Shown here: in pieces, positions 8,130 to 16,848 of the stretch | Layout: every line of letters begins with the position of its first letter | How positions within the stretch are numbered: position 1 is the first letter of the stretch | Assembly (NCBI GenBank): GCA_018969975.1 | Contig: JAGWXI010000020.1 | Coordinates: 1-36,463 of the forward strand | Length of the DNA stretch: 36,463 nt | Direction of reading: 5' to 3' | Source of the DNA: Burkholderiales bacterium | GTDB taxonomy: Bacteria; Pseudomonadota; Gammaproteobacteria; Burkholderiales; Burkholderiaceae_C | Made by a program: the position numbers and the translations under genes | The notes under the pieces: model-generated | Databases searched by the model: none | What the model saw: the letters and a program-made list of their open reading frames with translations, nothing else | What the model was told of the DNA's origin: nothing

Positions 8130-8813
8130 TCACATCACTTCATTTTTTCGGTCATCGGTTTCGCCAAAGCGATGGAGTGCGGGTGGTTTCAAGCCTTGGT
8201 AGAGTTTTTCAATACCTGCATTGATTTCCTCGCCGTGTTGCGCAAACAAGGAATTGCCCTCGAGATCGCTCTCTACTATGAAGGGACCAAAATTTTTCAC
8301 CTGAAAAATCCACATCGCCTGTGCAATACCCAAATCATCCAGCCAATGCACTTCTTTCACCTGTTCAATACCCCGCCCGAGAAGTGCGCCAGTTCCATAG
8401 CCAACGGTCGTGAGGTAGATGGCGCCATGGGGGGCTAAAACCTTTTTGTAATCTTCCGCAGGCATGCCGCCCTTACCAATCAAAATGCGACAGCCCGAAG
8501 TTTCAAGCCAACGAGGCATCCATTTAGAAAACCTAAAACTAGCAGTTGCAGTGACAGCCCCCACCTTGTAACTACCATCTGCATTCGGAGCCGCTGCAGG
8601 AGAGCAATGAAAGTTCACATTGGTCAGCGATTTCAGATCAACTGGCAAGGCTTGCCCTTCATCCAAAACCCGTTTATAAACGCCTTCGCGTGCGGTGTAG
8701 ACCAACCCGTTGAGATACACGGCAGCCCCCAATTCGAGTTTGGCAATTTCATCCGTTTTGGCAGGAAGATCTAAATGAAAGATCTTCATCTCATCATTTT
8801 GCTGCGTCACCAT
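8130..8813 (-). CDS. class I fumarase / L-tartrate dehydratase-type hydratase, beta subunit
   Basis: The 227-residue protein corresponds to the carboxy-terminal domain of class I fumarases. Family landmarks are GAAVYLNGLVYTAREGVYKR, IGKGGMPAEDYKKVLAPHGA and VESDLEGNSLF. It should pair with the alpha subunit to form a [4Fe-4S] hydro-lyase adding water to fumarate or a fumarate analogue; family members also accept mesaconate or dehydrate tartrate. The start ATG at 8813 overlaps the alpha stop by seven bases (ATGGTGA), so the subunits are coupled; a longer open frame upstream simply overlaps the alpha gene. A second possible start, ATG at 8789, is eight codons in. Its place after an SDH-like complex suggests sequential dehydrogenation and hydration, or the reverse. 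Confidence 0.88.
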   Translation of the reverse strand: MVTQQNDEMKIFHLDLPAKTDEIAKLELGAAVYLNGLVYTAREGVYKRVLDEGQALPVDLKSLTNVNFHCSPAAAPNADGSYKVGAVTATASFRFSKWMPRWLETSGCRILIGKGGMPAEDYKKVLAPHGAIYLTTVGYGTGALLGRGIEQVKEVHWLDDLGIAQAMWIFQVKNFGPFIVESDLEGNSLFAQHGEEINAGIEKLYQGLKPPALHRFGETDDRKNEVM

Positions 8814-9742
8814 GCCACTGTCTCCCTTCGCATGTAAGGCGTGAACCAGAGGGGATCGGTGCGATAGTCGATTCGACCGTCCGGATAAATACGCGCCGTT
8901 GCGCGCCGTGAAGAAAGGCAAAACGAGTGGATGCTCACCGGCATGCCCCCCGTGTGGGTATGCCCGACCTCGATATGGCAATCCACCACCATCGAAGAAC
9001 CGACAAAACCCATGGCACCCATTCCGATGCTGTTGCCCAGCTTCATCATGTCGACTTCGAGTTCGGCAATTTTGGGGTCGGGGTTGCGATCACCCACCAC
9101 TCGTAAACATGCAGCCTGTTTGCCCAACTGCATGCAAGTGTCTTTGGATCCCCCGATACCAATGCCAACAATAGCCGGCTGGCAAGCCAAACCACGTTTG
9201 CCAAACGCAATCAGTGTGTCGAGCACAAAGCGTTTGATGCCATCAATGCCGTCACCGGGAAACAGCATTCGGTAATCACTGCCGAATAACCCGCCCTTGT
9301 GAACCGTTGTGATATCAATCCAATCGGCGTTTGGCTCAAACGACCATTCAATTTCCGGGGCATTGATGCCCACGTTGTTGTTGTGATCGGTGCGCCACAG
9401 GGGGTGCACACGATTGGGTCGCAATGGAACTGATGCGGTGGCATCCGCCGTGGCTTTTCTTAATGCATGCTCAACTGCAACAAAACCTTGCTCGACAGAT
9501 GCCTCATTACCCACCTTGACGTAGTAACGTGGTAAGCCAGTGTCAGCGCACATCGGTCGACGATCTTGATCGGCTGCCTCCCAGTTTTCCATCATGGCGT
9601 GAATGACAAAACGAGGCAACTTACCGGTTTCTGTTTTTTGTAAGGTCTGGATACCGTTTTTGTAGTCTTCGGGTATTTCAATGGCTGCGCGATGCATGAT
9701 CTCCAAAGCAGCTTGTTGAACTTTTTGAATAGGAATTTTCAT
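8807..9742 (-). CDS. class I fumarase / L-tartrate dehydratase-type hydratase, alpha subunit
   Basis: The 311-residue alpha subunit carries the three Cys expected to hold the oxygen-sensitive [4Fe-4S] cluster: C65 in MCADTG, C187 in LACQPAIVGIGIGG and C275 in IHSFCLSSRRAT. The GHTHTGGMPV segment is also typical. Reaction: reversible hydration of fumarate or a substituted fumarate in the cytoplasm. The ATG at 9742 has a GAGGT ribosome site and begins MKIPIQKVQQAALEIMHRAA. The frame is open 15 codons further up, but that overlaps the preceding flavoprotein gene. It follows the flavoprotein by ten bases. Class I fumarases of Burkholderiales can be promiscuous (fumarase/mesaconase), so the true substrate is open. 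Confidence 0.9.
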   Translation of the reverse strand: MKIPIQKVQQAALEIMHRAAIEIPEDYKNGIQTLQKTETGKLPRFVIHAMMENWEAADQDRRPMCADTGLPRYYVKVGNEASVEQGFVAVEHALRKATADATASVPLRPNRVHPLWRTDHNNNVGINAPEIEWSFEPNADWIDITTVHKGGLFGSDYRMLFPGDGIDGIKRFVLDTLIAFGKRGLACQPAIVGIGIGGSKDTCMQLGKQAACLRVVGDRNPDPKIAELEVDMMKLGNSIGMGAMGFVGSSMVVDCHIEVGHTHTGGMPVSIHSFCLSSRRATARIYPDGRIDYRTDPLWFTPYMRRETVAW

Positions 9743-9752
9743 GCGCTTGACC

Positions 9753-11501
9753 TCAAACTTCCACCACGGGGGGTTTACCAACTTCACCAGTAATCAACGA
9801 CTCGCCTGGTCGAACAATGTCGAAAGAAACTGGAACCATTTCAAGTTCGATCGCCTCTTCCTTGGCGTGAACACGGGTGTAGCAACTGCTTTCAAAATCG
9901 CCGGAATCGGGAAAGTCTTCGCGAAAGTGTGCGCCTCTGCTGTTCTCTCTTGCCAGAGCAGACAAGGCAATAACTTTCGAGATATCAACCAAACTTTGCA
10001 GATTCAGCCAGTCATGCCAGGTTAGGTTGAAACGTCGGTCGCCATCGGCGACGCCCATCTGCAGCAGTTCTTCGCGATGTTGCGCAATCGAGGCCAAGCC
10101 ACGCTGCATGGCTAGCTTGTTGCGCAAGACACCCACGTCATCCCACATCGTGCTAGCCAAGCGATCACGCAATGCGTGCAACTGACCCGGCCCTTTGGCA
10201 AATGGGTACTCCGCGCGCTCGACACCTTGTGCGATAACCCGCTGGTCTGGTTCGCGCCAACGGCTTTGCGTGACTACATACTTCGCCATCGAGTCACCCG
10301 CAATGCCCCCAAAAACGGTTGAATTGGCAACCCCGTTACCCCCCAAACGGTTGGCACCATGCACTCCACCGCAGTCTTCACCAGCGGCAAAAAGGCCCTC
10401 AGAGGCGGTAGAGCCATCTACTTCAAATTCAACCCCACCCATCAAATAGTGTGCGGTGGGAACCACCTCAACACGACCACCCGCTAAATCAAACCCGCAG
10501 TCTTTACAACGGTTGACCATGCCAGGAAAAGACTTAGCAACTTTCTCCGCCCCAAGATGGCTCATTTGAATATAAATACCACCCATGGGCCCTGTACGAC
10601 CGGCACGCATTTCGGCATAAATGCCGCGCGAGACTACATCACGCGTAGCCCTCTCTCCACGCGGATCGTAGTGGGTCATGAAGCGTTCTCCTGCTCCGTT
10701 GATCAGATAGCCACCCGCGCCGCGCAAGCCCTCCTCCAAAACCGTGCCAGTCATTCGCGTATCGGGTCCACCAAGCAGGCCTGTTGGATGGAATTGAACC
10801 ATCTCCATATCTCTGAGCTTGAGGCCATAGCGCAATGCCATGGCCAGTCCATCACATGTTTTATCGCCCGATGGCGTATGAAATTTGTACATCGTGGGCC
10901 CAGCACCTGTGGCCAGCAAAACTGCTTTGGCCTGCACCATGCGGTAATTACCTGTTCGCATGTCAATGAACAATACACCCGCAATGCCAGAACCATCACT
11001 GGCGGGAATCAACTCGATGGCCCGGTGTTCTTCCATCTCTTGCACATCTAGCGCCCTGACCTGCTCCATCAATCGGTTGATGATTTCAATGCCCGTCAAA
11101 TCAGCTTTGTGAACCGTGCGATCAAAACTCTGACCAGCAAAAGCTTTTTGATGCAATGAACCGTCTGGATTGCGATCAAAGAAGCAACCCATTTCATTTT
11201 CAAGTTCACGTACCCGCTCAATCGCTCCTTCAACCAAGCGCCACGCCAAGTCTTGCCTGGGTAGCCATTTGCCGCCTTCTATGGTGTCCATGAAGTGGCG
11301 CTCCACCGAATCTCCACTAGACAGGGCTACGTTGTACCCTCCTTGGACCATACGTGTACAACCGCATTTGCCCAGCAGGCCCTTGACTGCAACTGTGATT
11401 TGCAAGGCTGGATTGGCTTTTTTGGCATGCAAAGCGGCAAAAAGGCCGGCGCCACCGGTACCCAAAATAAGAATGTCCGTCTTGTGTTTGTCTATATTCA
11501 T
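9753..11501 (-). CDS. SDH/fumarate reductase-type flavoprotein subunit, lacking the covalent-FAD His
   Basis: The 582-residue protein has the FAD dinucleotide fold ILGTGGAGLFAALHA near residue 13. Active-site motifs of the family are present: QFHPTGL, EGLRGAGG, PTAHYLMGG and HGANRLGGNG. Two features are odd. At the position of the FAD-linking His (E. coli FrdA His44, in SHTVAAEGG) it has Cys48 in GCTRMVQGG, so FAD is probably not covalently bound. The substrate-side loop normally reading TEGCRGEGG reads EEGLRGAGG, replacing conserved Thr and Glu. The ATG at 11501 overlaps the anchor-subunit stop (ATGA). It forms a complex with the adjacent iron-sulfur and two membrane subunits. A non-succinate dicarboxylate, or operation as a reductase, is plausible. 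Confidence 0.85.
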   Translation of the reverse strand: MNIDKHKTDILILGTGGAGLFAALHAKKANPALQITVAVKGLLGKCGCTRMVQGGYNVALSSGDSVERHFMDTIEGGKWLPRQDLAWRLVEGAIERVRELENEMGCFFDRNPDGSLHQKAFAGQSFDRTVHKADLTGIEIINRLMEQVRALDVQEMEEHRAIELIPASDGSGIAGVLFIDMRTGNYRMVQAKAVLLATGAGPTMYKFHTPSGDKTCDGLAMALRYGLKLRDMEMVQFHPTGLLGGPDTRMTGTVLEEGLRGAGGYLINGAGERFMTHYDPRGERATRDVVSRGIYAEMRAGRTGPMGGIYIQMSHLGAEKVAKSFPGMVNRCKDCGFDLAGGRVEVVPTAHYLMGGVEFEVDGSTASEGLFAAGEDCGGVHGANRLGGNGVANSTVFGGIAGDSMAKYVVTQSRWREPDQRVIAQGVERAEYPFAKGPGQLHALRDRLASTMWDDVGVLRNKLAMQRGLASIAQHREELLQMGVADGDRRFNLTWHDWLNLQSLVDISKVIALSALARENSRGAHFREDFPDSGDFESSCYTRVHAKEEAIELEMVPVSFDIVRPGESLITGEVGKPPVVEV

Positions 11502-11848
11502 CCCATCACCCCCATTACAAACAACACGCCAAACACCGCAGAGGTGACCACACCCCAACTGATCCAAGACAGCCGCGCGTCATGGACACTGCGCCAAGGA
11601 AGTAGCTCTAGTGCCAGCAAACGCAAACCAAACGACATGTGCATGGAGAGAAACACCACAAGCCCCCACTCACCCAATTTAAATGCCGGCATTTCTGCCA
11701 ACTTTATAAATTGGTTGAGCCGATTGGCATCTTCCAACGCCATGCCAAGAACGTAGAAATGAATGGGTAAAAAAATCCCCAAGGCCAAGCCAGATAAACG
11801 GTGTCCTAAAAACGCCCAGTAAGCTTTGTGATTGCGGGATGACTTCAT
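11498..11848 (-). CDS. SDH/FRD-like cytochrome b / membrane anchor subunit 2
   Basis: The 116-residue protein has three hydrophobic segments. HRLSGLALGIFLPIHFYVLG near residue 15 matches the SdhC signature H-R-x-S-G with downstream His, used for quinone and heme contact. Further segments are VVFLSMHMSFGLRLLALEL and ISWGVVTSAVFGVLFVMG. It should anchor the catalytic subunits in the cytoplasmic membrane and pass electrons to or from quinone. The ATG at 11848 overlaps the stop of the other anchor (ATGA), and its own stop overlaps the flavoprotein start (ATGA), giving continuous coupling. Sequence similarity in this family is low, so the SdhC-like label rests on the HRxSG motif and position. Confidence 0.82.
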   Translation of the reverse strand: MKSSRNHKAYWAFLGHRLSGLALGIFLPIHFYVLGMALEDANRLNQFIKLAEMPAFKLGEWGLVVFLSMHMSFGLRLLALELLPWRSVHDARLSWISWGVVTSAVFGVLFVMGVMG

Positions 11849-12180
11849 AGCAAAAGCCCACCTACAGCCACCACCGCACGCATTCCCAACAAAAATAAAA
11901 CCAAGGCCATCAACCACGACAGCGCATTAACCAAGGAGGGGTTCCAGTCAGACCACTCCAACATCACATTACGCATACCTATCGGCACATGGATGCTGAC
12001 GCTGATCACAAACAAAAAATAGAAAAAAATCCAGCCCCAATGGCCTTGGGTTCGAGACAATATTTCTCCGGCACTCAATCCGTCACGCACCGCATACACG
12101 ATCAGCACCAAGTGCATCAGCACCAAGGGTGCCATAACAAGTGCACTCAGTCTTTGAAGCACAAAAAGGGTTTGCGCCAT
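11845..12180 (-). CDS. SDH/FRD-like cytochrome b / membrane anchor subunit 1
   Basis: The 111-residue protein has three predicted membrane helices: LSALVMAPLVLMHLVLIVYA, WIFFYFLFVISVSIHVPIGM and LSWLMALVLFLLGMRAVVAV. His23 and His64 are plausible heme b ligands, and the start MAQTLFVLQRLSALVMAP resembles SDH anchor subunits. The gene begins one base after the iron-sulfur subunit stop and overlaps the next anchor by ATGA. With two anchors, an iron-sulfur subunit and a flavoprotein, this is a complete four-subunit complex of the succinate:quinone oxidoreductase superfamily rather than a soluble enzyme. Confidence 0.8.
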   Translation of the reverse strand: MAQTLFVLQRLSALVMAPLVLMHLVLIVYAVRDGLSAGEILSRTQGHWGWIFFYFLFVISVSIHVPIGMRNVMLEWSDWNPSLVNALSWLMALVLFLLGMRAVVAVGGLLL

Positions 12181-12181
12181 T

Positions 12182-12922
12182 TCAGCCTCTCTTGAAAAAT
12201 GACTTCACCGCGCTTTTCTTCAAACCCGCAATACTGCCGGTTGGGCTCAGACTCACTGGGCAGTGGGTCATACAACTGCCTTGGCTGTGACAGGCCTGCG
12301 CTCCCCCGCCAGCAGTGGCTTGCTTGAGTAATGCATCAGGGTCTGCATGGCGTTCATCGTTGTAAAGCGTCCAAGCACGGTTAAGCGCCGCAGGTCCGAG
12401 GTAGTCTTTTTTCCAAGCCACCACATCGCACGCCGCGTAGCACACACCACAGTTGATGCACTCAATGGCAGCATCAGCCATTTTTCTTTTTTTGCTCTCT
12501 GGGGAAATGGTAGCGGGCGGGTCGTTGCGAGAAGCAGTTCCAACAAAAACATTGCCGGCTTTTCTCCACTTGTCGAAAAACTCTGACATGCTCACCACCA
12601 AATCTTTGATCCTAGGCATATTGCCCAAGGGTTCAATAGTGATAGCGCCGCCTTGCTCGACCACACTGACATGGGTGCGGCAAGTCCAGCGGGGCTTGCC
12701 ATTGACATTCATGGCACAAGAACCGCACACGCCCACCCGACAGGCAAAGCGGTAGGACAGCGTTGGATCTTGTGACCTCTGAACTTCAGTAACCACATCC
12801 AATACGGTTTGGTTGTCACGCCAAGGAACTTGGTAAGCAACCACCTTGCCCTCGTCCTCGCCAACACCACGATTGATGCGCACGGTAAGCATGCGCTGAT
12901 GATTGATAACTGCTTCTTGCAT
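12182..12922 (-). CDS. SDH/FRD-type iron-sulfur subunit
   Basis: The 246-residue electron-transfer subunit has the family layout. The amino-terminal plant-ferredoxin-like domain carries the [2Fe-2S] Cys (CRVGVCGSC and WTC). The carboxy-terminal domain carries CINCGVCYAAC and CHSQGSCMTHCPVSL for the [4Fe-4S] and [3Fe-4S] clusters. It shuttles electrons between the flavoprotein and the membrane quinone site. The ATG at 12922 (MQEAVINHQRMLTVRINRG) was preferred. A GTG at 13006 in the same frame would add 28 residues rich in Pro, Ser and Asn and overlap the preceding lyase gene, so it is a possible but less likely start. It starts the SDH-like block after the SuyB-like gene. Confidence 0.88.
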   Translation of the reverse strand: MQEAVINHQRMLTVRINRGVGEDEGKVVAYQVPWRDNQTVLDVVTEVQRSQDPTLSYRFACRVGVCGSCAMNVNGKPRWTCRTHVSVVEQGGAITIEPLGNMPRIKDLVVSMSEFFDKWRKAGNVFVGTASRNDPPATISPESKKRKMADAAIECINCGVCYAACDVVAWKKDYLGPAALNRAWTLYNDERHADPDALLKQATAGGGAQACHSQGSCMTHCPVSLSPTGSIAGLKKSAVKSFFKRG

Positions 12923-12968
12923 GGATGATGCCTTCAGCCCTAAAGGCTTATTGGTTGTTGCCCCAGGA

Positions 12969-14144
12969 TCAGGCAGATTCAAAGAGTCTGGTGAGAACGA
13001 ACTCACGGTGCCCCAACGCCTCAGCGGCTGTGTGACGGCCGTTGATGGTTCGCATCATCATCTCCAACAACTGGTCCCCTGTCTGGTCCATAGTGCGTTC
13101 GCGTTGCAACAATCCTGAGCAGTCCACGTCAATATGCTCACCCATGGTGCGCACTGTGCGCGGATTGGCGCAGATTTTGATGACTGGAACGATTGCATTG
13201 CCGATCACATTACCCTGTCCGGTAGGGAAAAAGTGCACCACGAAACCAGAGGCGGCACATAAGGTCACCATTTCGGCAGCAGCAGAGGAAGAGTCCATGA
13301 ACCACAAACCAGGATGTGTTGGCTCTTCGGCTTTGTCAAGCACGCCATCGACCGTGCATTTGCGGCCAATTTTCTGAATGTTGCCCAATGCTTTTTCTTC
13401 AATTGTGGTCAGTCCTCCCGCAATGTTTCCTTTGGTGGGTTGTGAATCAGACAGGTCCGTTGTTTTGTGGCGGTTAATCATGTCCTGATAGCGATTGAAC
13501 ATAAACATAAAACGCTCACGCACTGCATCGTTGGCACACCTTGCAGCCACGATGCTCTCTCCGCCAGTCAGCTCAGACGTTTCACCAAAAACCAAGGTGG
13601 TTCCCAAAGCATGCAATTTGTCAAACGCATCGCCCACAGTGGGGTTGGCTCCACAACCGCTGGTGGTGTCGGATTCACCGCATTTGGTAGACACCCACAA
13701 ATCGCTGATGGGGCATACCTCGCGTTGCTTCTCGCTAGCCCATTGCACATACTCTTTGGCAACCTGTGAGGCTTTCATAATGGTTTGGTGGTCTCCATGA
13801 CCTTCGATGCCAAAGCCTGTAACTGGTTTGCCGGTTTTGGCAATGCCATCGACCACTTTTTTGGTCCAACTGTCTTCGATACCAATCACCACCACAGCGG
13901 CTACATTGGGGTTGCTGCCAGCTCCGATCAGGGTGGCAAAGTGCAAATCAAGATCAGCACCAAATTGCAAGCGCCCATAGGGATGAGGAATTGCCATAAC
14001 TCCTTGAATGTTGTGGGCGACCGCCTCAGCTGCCGCGTTGGACAAATCATCCAGTGGCAAGATGACAACATGGTTTCGGACCCCGACTCGTCCGTTTTCG
14101 CGGCGATATCCCCAGAAGGTTGTGTTTTTTGTAAGTAATGACAT
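12969..14144 (-). CDS. suyB: UxaA-family lyase large subunit, SuyB-like ((2R)-sulfolactate sulfo-lyase beta)
   Basis: The 391-residue protein is the large catalytic domain of the altronate/galactarate dehydratase (UxaA) family. Visible landmarks are [20 protein letters not shown] at the start, [20 protein letters not shown] (family metal-site region), [19 protein letters not shown] and [12 protein letters not shown]. Altronate dehydratase carries this domain and the SAF domain in one chain; here the SAF domain is the separate gene just upstream, as in SuyAB, which eliminates sulfite from (R)-sulfolactate to give pyruvate. An AAAGGAT ribosome site precedes the ATG. Neighbouring HpsN-like and exporter genes favour a sulfonate substrate. 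A sugar-acid dehydratase is the main alternative. Confidence 0.68.
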   Translation of the reverse strand: MSLLTKNTTFWGYRRENGRVGVRNHVVILPLDDLSNAAAEAVAHNIQGVMAIPHPYGRLQFGADLDLHFATLIGAGSNPNVAAVVVIGIEDSWTKKVVDGIAKTGKPVTGFGIEGHGDHQTIMKASQVAKEYVQWASEKQREVCPISDLWVSTKCGESDTTSGCGANPTVGDAFDKLHALGTTLVFGETSELTGGESIVAARCANDAVRERFMFMFNRYQDMINRHKTTDLSDSQPTKGNIAGGLTTIEEKALGNIQKIGRKCTVDGVLDKAEEPTHPGLWFMDSSSAAAEMVTLCAASGFVVHFFPTGQGNVIGNAIVPVIKICANPRTVRTMGEHIDVDCSGLLQRERTMDQTGDQLLEMMMRTINGRHTAAEALGHREFVLTRLFESA

Positions 14145-14166
14145 GAAATATCCTTTAAGGGTTTGA

Positions 14167-14448
14167 TTACCAGCGTTTGGTTTTGATGTTGTGAACGTGG
14201 GCGTGCTCGCCCACCTTGATGGCTGTAACGACTTTGCCGATGTCTACGCCGTATTTGATGACGGTGTCACCAATCGCCATATTTTTCATGGCTACCTTGT
14301 GACCCAATGGTATGTCTGCCATGCAAGGGATTTCGATGGTTCGGTCTTCATCCAGTATCAACGCAGTCAAGGTTGAACCGGCTTTGACATTTTCGGTGAC
14401 GACCACTGCGACGCTGTCGTCTGGGTCATGTAATACGCAATGAATCAT
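14167..14448 (-). CDS. suyA: SAF-domain UxaA small subunit, SuyA-like ((2R)-sulfolactate sulfo-lyase alpha)
   Basis: The 93-residue protein is a single SAF domain, the amino-terminal domain of altronate dehydratase. It contains [33 protein letters not shown] and [12 protein letters not shown]. As a free subunit of this size it matches SuyA, partner of SuyB. The ATG at 14448 has a perfect AAGGAG ribosome site seven bases away; the frame is open further upstream but overlaps the zinc dehydrogenase gene. It lies 22 bases before the large-subunit gene and 55 bases after the zinc dehydrogenase stop. Specificity for sulfolactate is inferred from context. Confidence 0.68.
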   Translation of the reverse strand: MIHCVLHDPDDSVAVVVTENVKAGSTLTALILDEDRTIEIPCMADIPLGHKVAMKNMAIGDTVIKYGVDIGKVVTAIKVGEHAHVHNIKTKRW

Positions 14449-14503
14449 GGAGAACTCCTTATAAAAAATGGTTGTGATCGATTGGAAATAGGGGAGAGAA
14501 CTG

Positions 14504-15505
14504 TCAGGGGAGCAGTACAACTTTGCTAGAGGCTAAAGCACCGCTGTCTAAATCGGCAAATGCACGTGCACCCTGTGCCAAAGGCATGCTGCTAACCCAA
14601 GAAAGGTCACCAAACACACCGTCGTTGAGCATCGCGACAGTGGCTCGCAAATCCGCGGTGGTATAGGTGTAGGTTCCCATCAAGGTGATCTCCGCCAGAG
14701 TGAGTTTTCGCATATCAATTTCACTGGCCCAATCTTGTAAGCCAATATGCATGATCACCCCCCCGGGTTTGACTGCTTTCAATGCTGCCTCGCGCGTTAC
14801 TTTGCTGCCCACGGCATCGATCACATAGTCAAAACCATTTTCTTGCGGTTGCTCCTCGCGCGGGTCATAGGTACTTACTTGCGCATGGGTTTGGGCTGAA
14901 GCACGTCGCAGTGGATTTACTTCAGCCAGCACCGTGTGGCGACTTCCATAAGCCTTGAGCAGGAGAGCCGACAACATGCCAATTGCCCCACCACCAATAA
15001 TAAGGGTGCGGTTTTCAGGTAATGGCCGCGCCATTGCTCGCATGCTCATATTGATGGCGTGTAGCGCTGTGGCGGCAGGCTCTGTCAAAGCCGCATTGCG
15101 GGCTGGCATATCTTGAGGAATCTCAATCAACGAGGCGGCTGGTATCGACATGAGTTGCGCAAAGGCGCCTGGTCGGGTCATGCCAACCATGGTTCGATTG
15201 CTGCATAAGTTATCCCTACCTTGCACACAATAGTCGCAGATACCGCAAGTAATTAAGGGGTTGCCGGTGACACGCTGACCAATGGCAAAACCAGGCGCCG
15301 CACTCTGCACAATCTTGCCGCAAAACTCGTGGCCCAGAACGAGTCCAGGCTTGCGTCGCGGGTCGTGGCCATGGTAGGCATGCATATCCGAACCACAAAT
15401 GCCAACCGCCTCAATTTGCAGCACCACTTCCCCCTCTTGCAATAAGGGGTCAGGTTGCTCCAGTAATTGCACTTCAAGGGGCTTTGTATAGACCAAGGCT
15501 TTCAT
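14504..15505 (-). CDS. zinc-dependent alcohol dehydrogenase (MDR; sorbitol/idonate dehydrogenase type), HpsO/HpsP-like candidate
   Basis: The 333-residue medium-chain dehydrogenase has catalytic zinc residues in GICGSDMHAYHG and GHEFCG, structural zinc Cys in TCGICDYCVQGRDNLC, and the nucleotide fold LIIGGGAIGMLSALLL. It should oxidise a secondary alcohol of a polyol-like substrate with NAD(P). In the known DHPS pathway two alcohol dehydrogenases (HpsO and HpsP) interconvert DHPS enantiomers via a ketone, so that HpsN can use the product; this gene and the SDR at 16845 could fill those roles. The ATG at 15505 overlaps the aminotransferase stop by ATGA; a TTG two codons upstream is less likely. 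Substrate assignment is inference. Confidence 0.8.
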   Translation of the reverse strand: MKALVYTKPLEVQLLEQPDPLLQEGEVVLQIEAVGICGSDMHAYHGHDPRRKPGLVLGHEFCGKIVQSAAPGFAIGQRVTGNPLITCGICDYCVQGRDNLCSNRTMVGMTRPGAFAQLMSIPAASLIEIPQDMPARNAALTEPAATALHAINMSMRAMARPLPENRTLIIGGGAIGMLSALLLKAYGSRHTVLAEVNPLRRASAQTHAQVSTYDPREEQPQENGFDYVIDAVGSKVTREAALKAVKPGGVIMHIGLQDWASEIDMRKLTLAEITLMGTYTYTTADLRATVAMLNDGVFGDLSWVSSMPLAQGARAFADLDSGALASSKVVLLP

Positions 15506-16848
15506 TGACAAAACTCACTTTCTTTTGCAACCAACGCAATGGCGTCGGCAAGGCGTTGCACCATGTTTTCAATATCACTGGGGGCGCATACAAACGGGGG
15601 TGCTAAGACCAGCGAGTCACCGGGCGCGCGCGTGAGTAAGCCCAAATCGAATGCAACCTGCTGAACGCGCGCACCATGGCGCCCCGGTTGGTCTTTCACT
15701 GCAGATAACTCAATGCCTGCCGCCAAGCCATAGTTACGCACGCTCACTACGGAGGGCAAACTACTGAGCCGGTGAACGGCATTTTCAAAACAGCGCGACA
15801 GCTCCTTGACACGTTGCACCAAAGACTCTTGCTCAATCACATCGAGCATTGCCAATCCCGCGGCACTGGCTAGGGGATGACCTGAATACGTGTAGCCGTG
15901 CATCAACTCAGAGAGATGGAGCGGGCCTTGCATGATGGCATCGTGGATTCTTCGATGCACGATCACTCCGCCCAAGGGAACGGCGCCATTGCTCACCGTT
16001 TTAGCAAACAAAATCATGTCAGGCACAACGCCAAATACGTCTGCGGCAAACATCCCCCCAAAACGACCAAAGCCAGTAATAACTTCATCAAACACCAGCA
16101 ACAAGCCATGTCGATCACAAATATCACGCAACTTTTGCAAATACCCCACTGGTGGAACCAAGACGCCAGTAGAGCCAGCCAACGGCTCGACAATCACTGC
16201 GGCGATGTTGTTGTCTCCATGCAAAGCCACAATACGATGCTCGAGTTCGTCGGCCATCTCAGCACCCAAGGCTGGTTGACCCCGAACAAATGCCTGCGTG
16301 CTGGGATTCCAAGTGCTTTGCAGATGGTCACTTCGCAACATAGCGTTACCAAACACCCGGCGGTTGTTGAGCATGCCCCCCACGGACATGCCGCCAAAAC
16401 CAACACCATGAAAATCACGCTCGCGCCCAACAAATAGACTGCGTTGCCCCTGTCCAAGTGCTTGCCAGTAAGCCATGGCAATTTTCATGGCTGTATCGCA
16501 GGCTTCTGAGCCACTGTTGACGAGAAAAACCCGGTCCATGCCTGGTGGCGCATGCTCTGCGATGCGTTGCGACAAGGTGAAAGCACCCGGGTGTCCCACC
16601 TGAAAATTAGAAGCAAAATCGAGCTGATCGATTTGTGCCTTCATAGCCTCAGAAATGCGGGGATGGCGATGACCAGCACCCACGCACCACAAACCCGATG
16701 TGCCGTCCAAAATACTGCGTCCGTCCGGAGTGCGGTAGGCAATGCCTTGAGCAGACACCACCATGCGTGGTTCTGCTTTGAACTGTCGATTGGGGGTGTA
16801 GGGCATCCAAAAAGCGTCTAGCTTTTTAGGGTTGGGTGATGGATTCAT
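15502..16848 (-). CDS. class III aminotransferase, omega-amino acid:pyruvate type
   Basis: The 448-residue PLP enzyme begins with [18 protein letters not shown], characteristic of beta-alanine / omega-amino acid:pyruvate aminotransferases. Asp254 in [11 protein letters not shown] should contact the PLP ring nitrogen, and Lys283 in [14 protein letters not shown] should form the Schiff base. The late segment [14 protein letters not shown] carries the Arg that binds substrate carboxylate. It moves a terminal amino group to pyruvate, giving alanine and an aldehyde. In a sulfonate operon it might handle taurine, homotaurine or another aminosulfonate, but beta-alanine-like substrates cannot be excluded. 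It is coupled by ATGA overlaps to the SDR upstream and the zinc dehydrogenase downstream. Confidence 0.82.
   Translation of the reverse strand: MNPSPNPKKLDAFWMPYTPNRQFKAEPRMVVSAQGIAYRTPDGRSILDGTSGLWCVGAGHRHPRISEAMKAQIDQLDFASNFQVGHPGAFTLSQRIAEHAPPGMDRVFLVNSGSEACDTAMKIAMAYWQALGQGQRSLFVGRERDFHGVGFGGMSVGGMLNNRRVFGNAMLRSDHLQSTWNPSTQAFVRGQPALGAEMADELEHRIVALHGDNNIAAVIVEPLAGSTGVLVPPVGYLQKLRDICDRHGLLLVFDEVITGFGRFGGMFAADVFGVVPDMILFAKTVSNGAVPLGGVIVHRRIHDAIMQGPLHLSELMHGYTYSGHPLASAAGLAMLDVIEQESLVQRVKELSRCFENAVHRLSSLPSVVSVRNYGLAAGIELSAVKDQPGRHGARVQQVAFDLGLLTRAPGDSLVLAPPFVCAPSDIENMVQRLADAIALVAKESEFCQ

Noticed and set aside
10557-11051. 164-codon plus-strand open frame inside the flavoprotein gene
   Set aside because: It is antisense to a strongly supported gene, has no recognisable domain and is rich in His, Cys and Thr as expected of a shadow frame.
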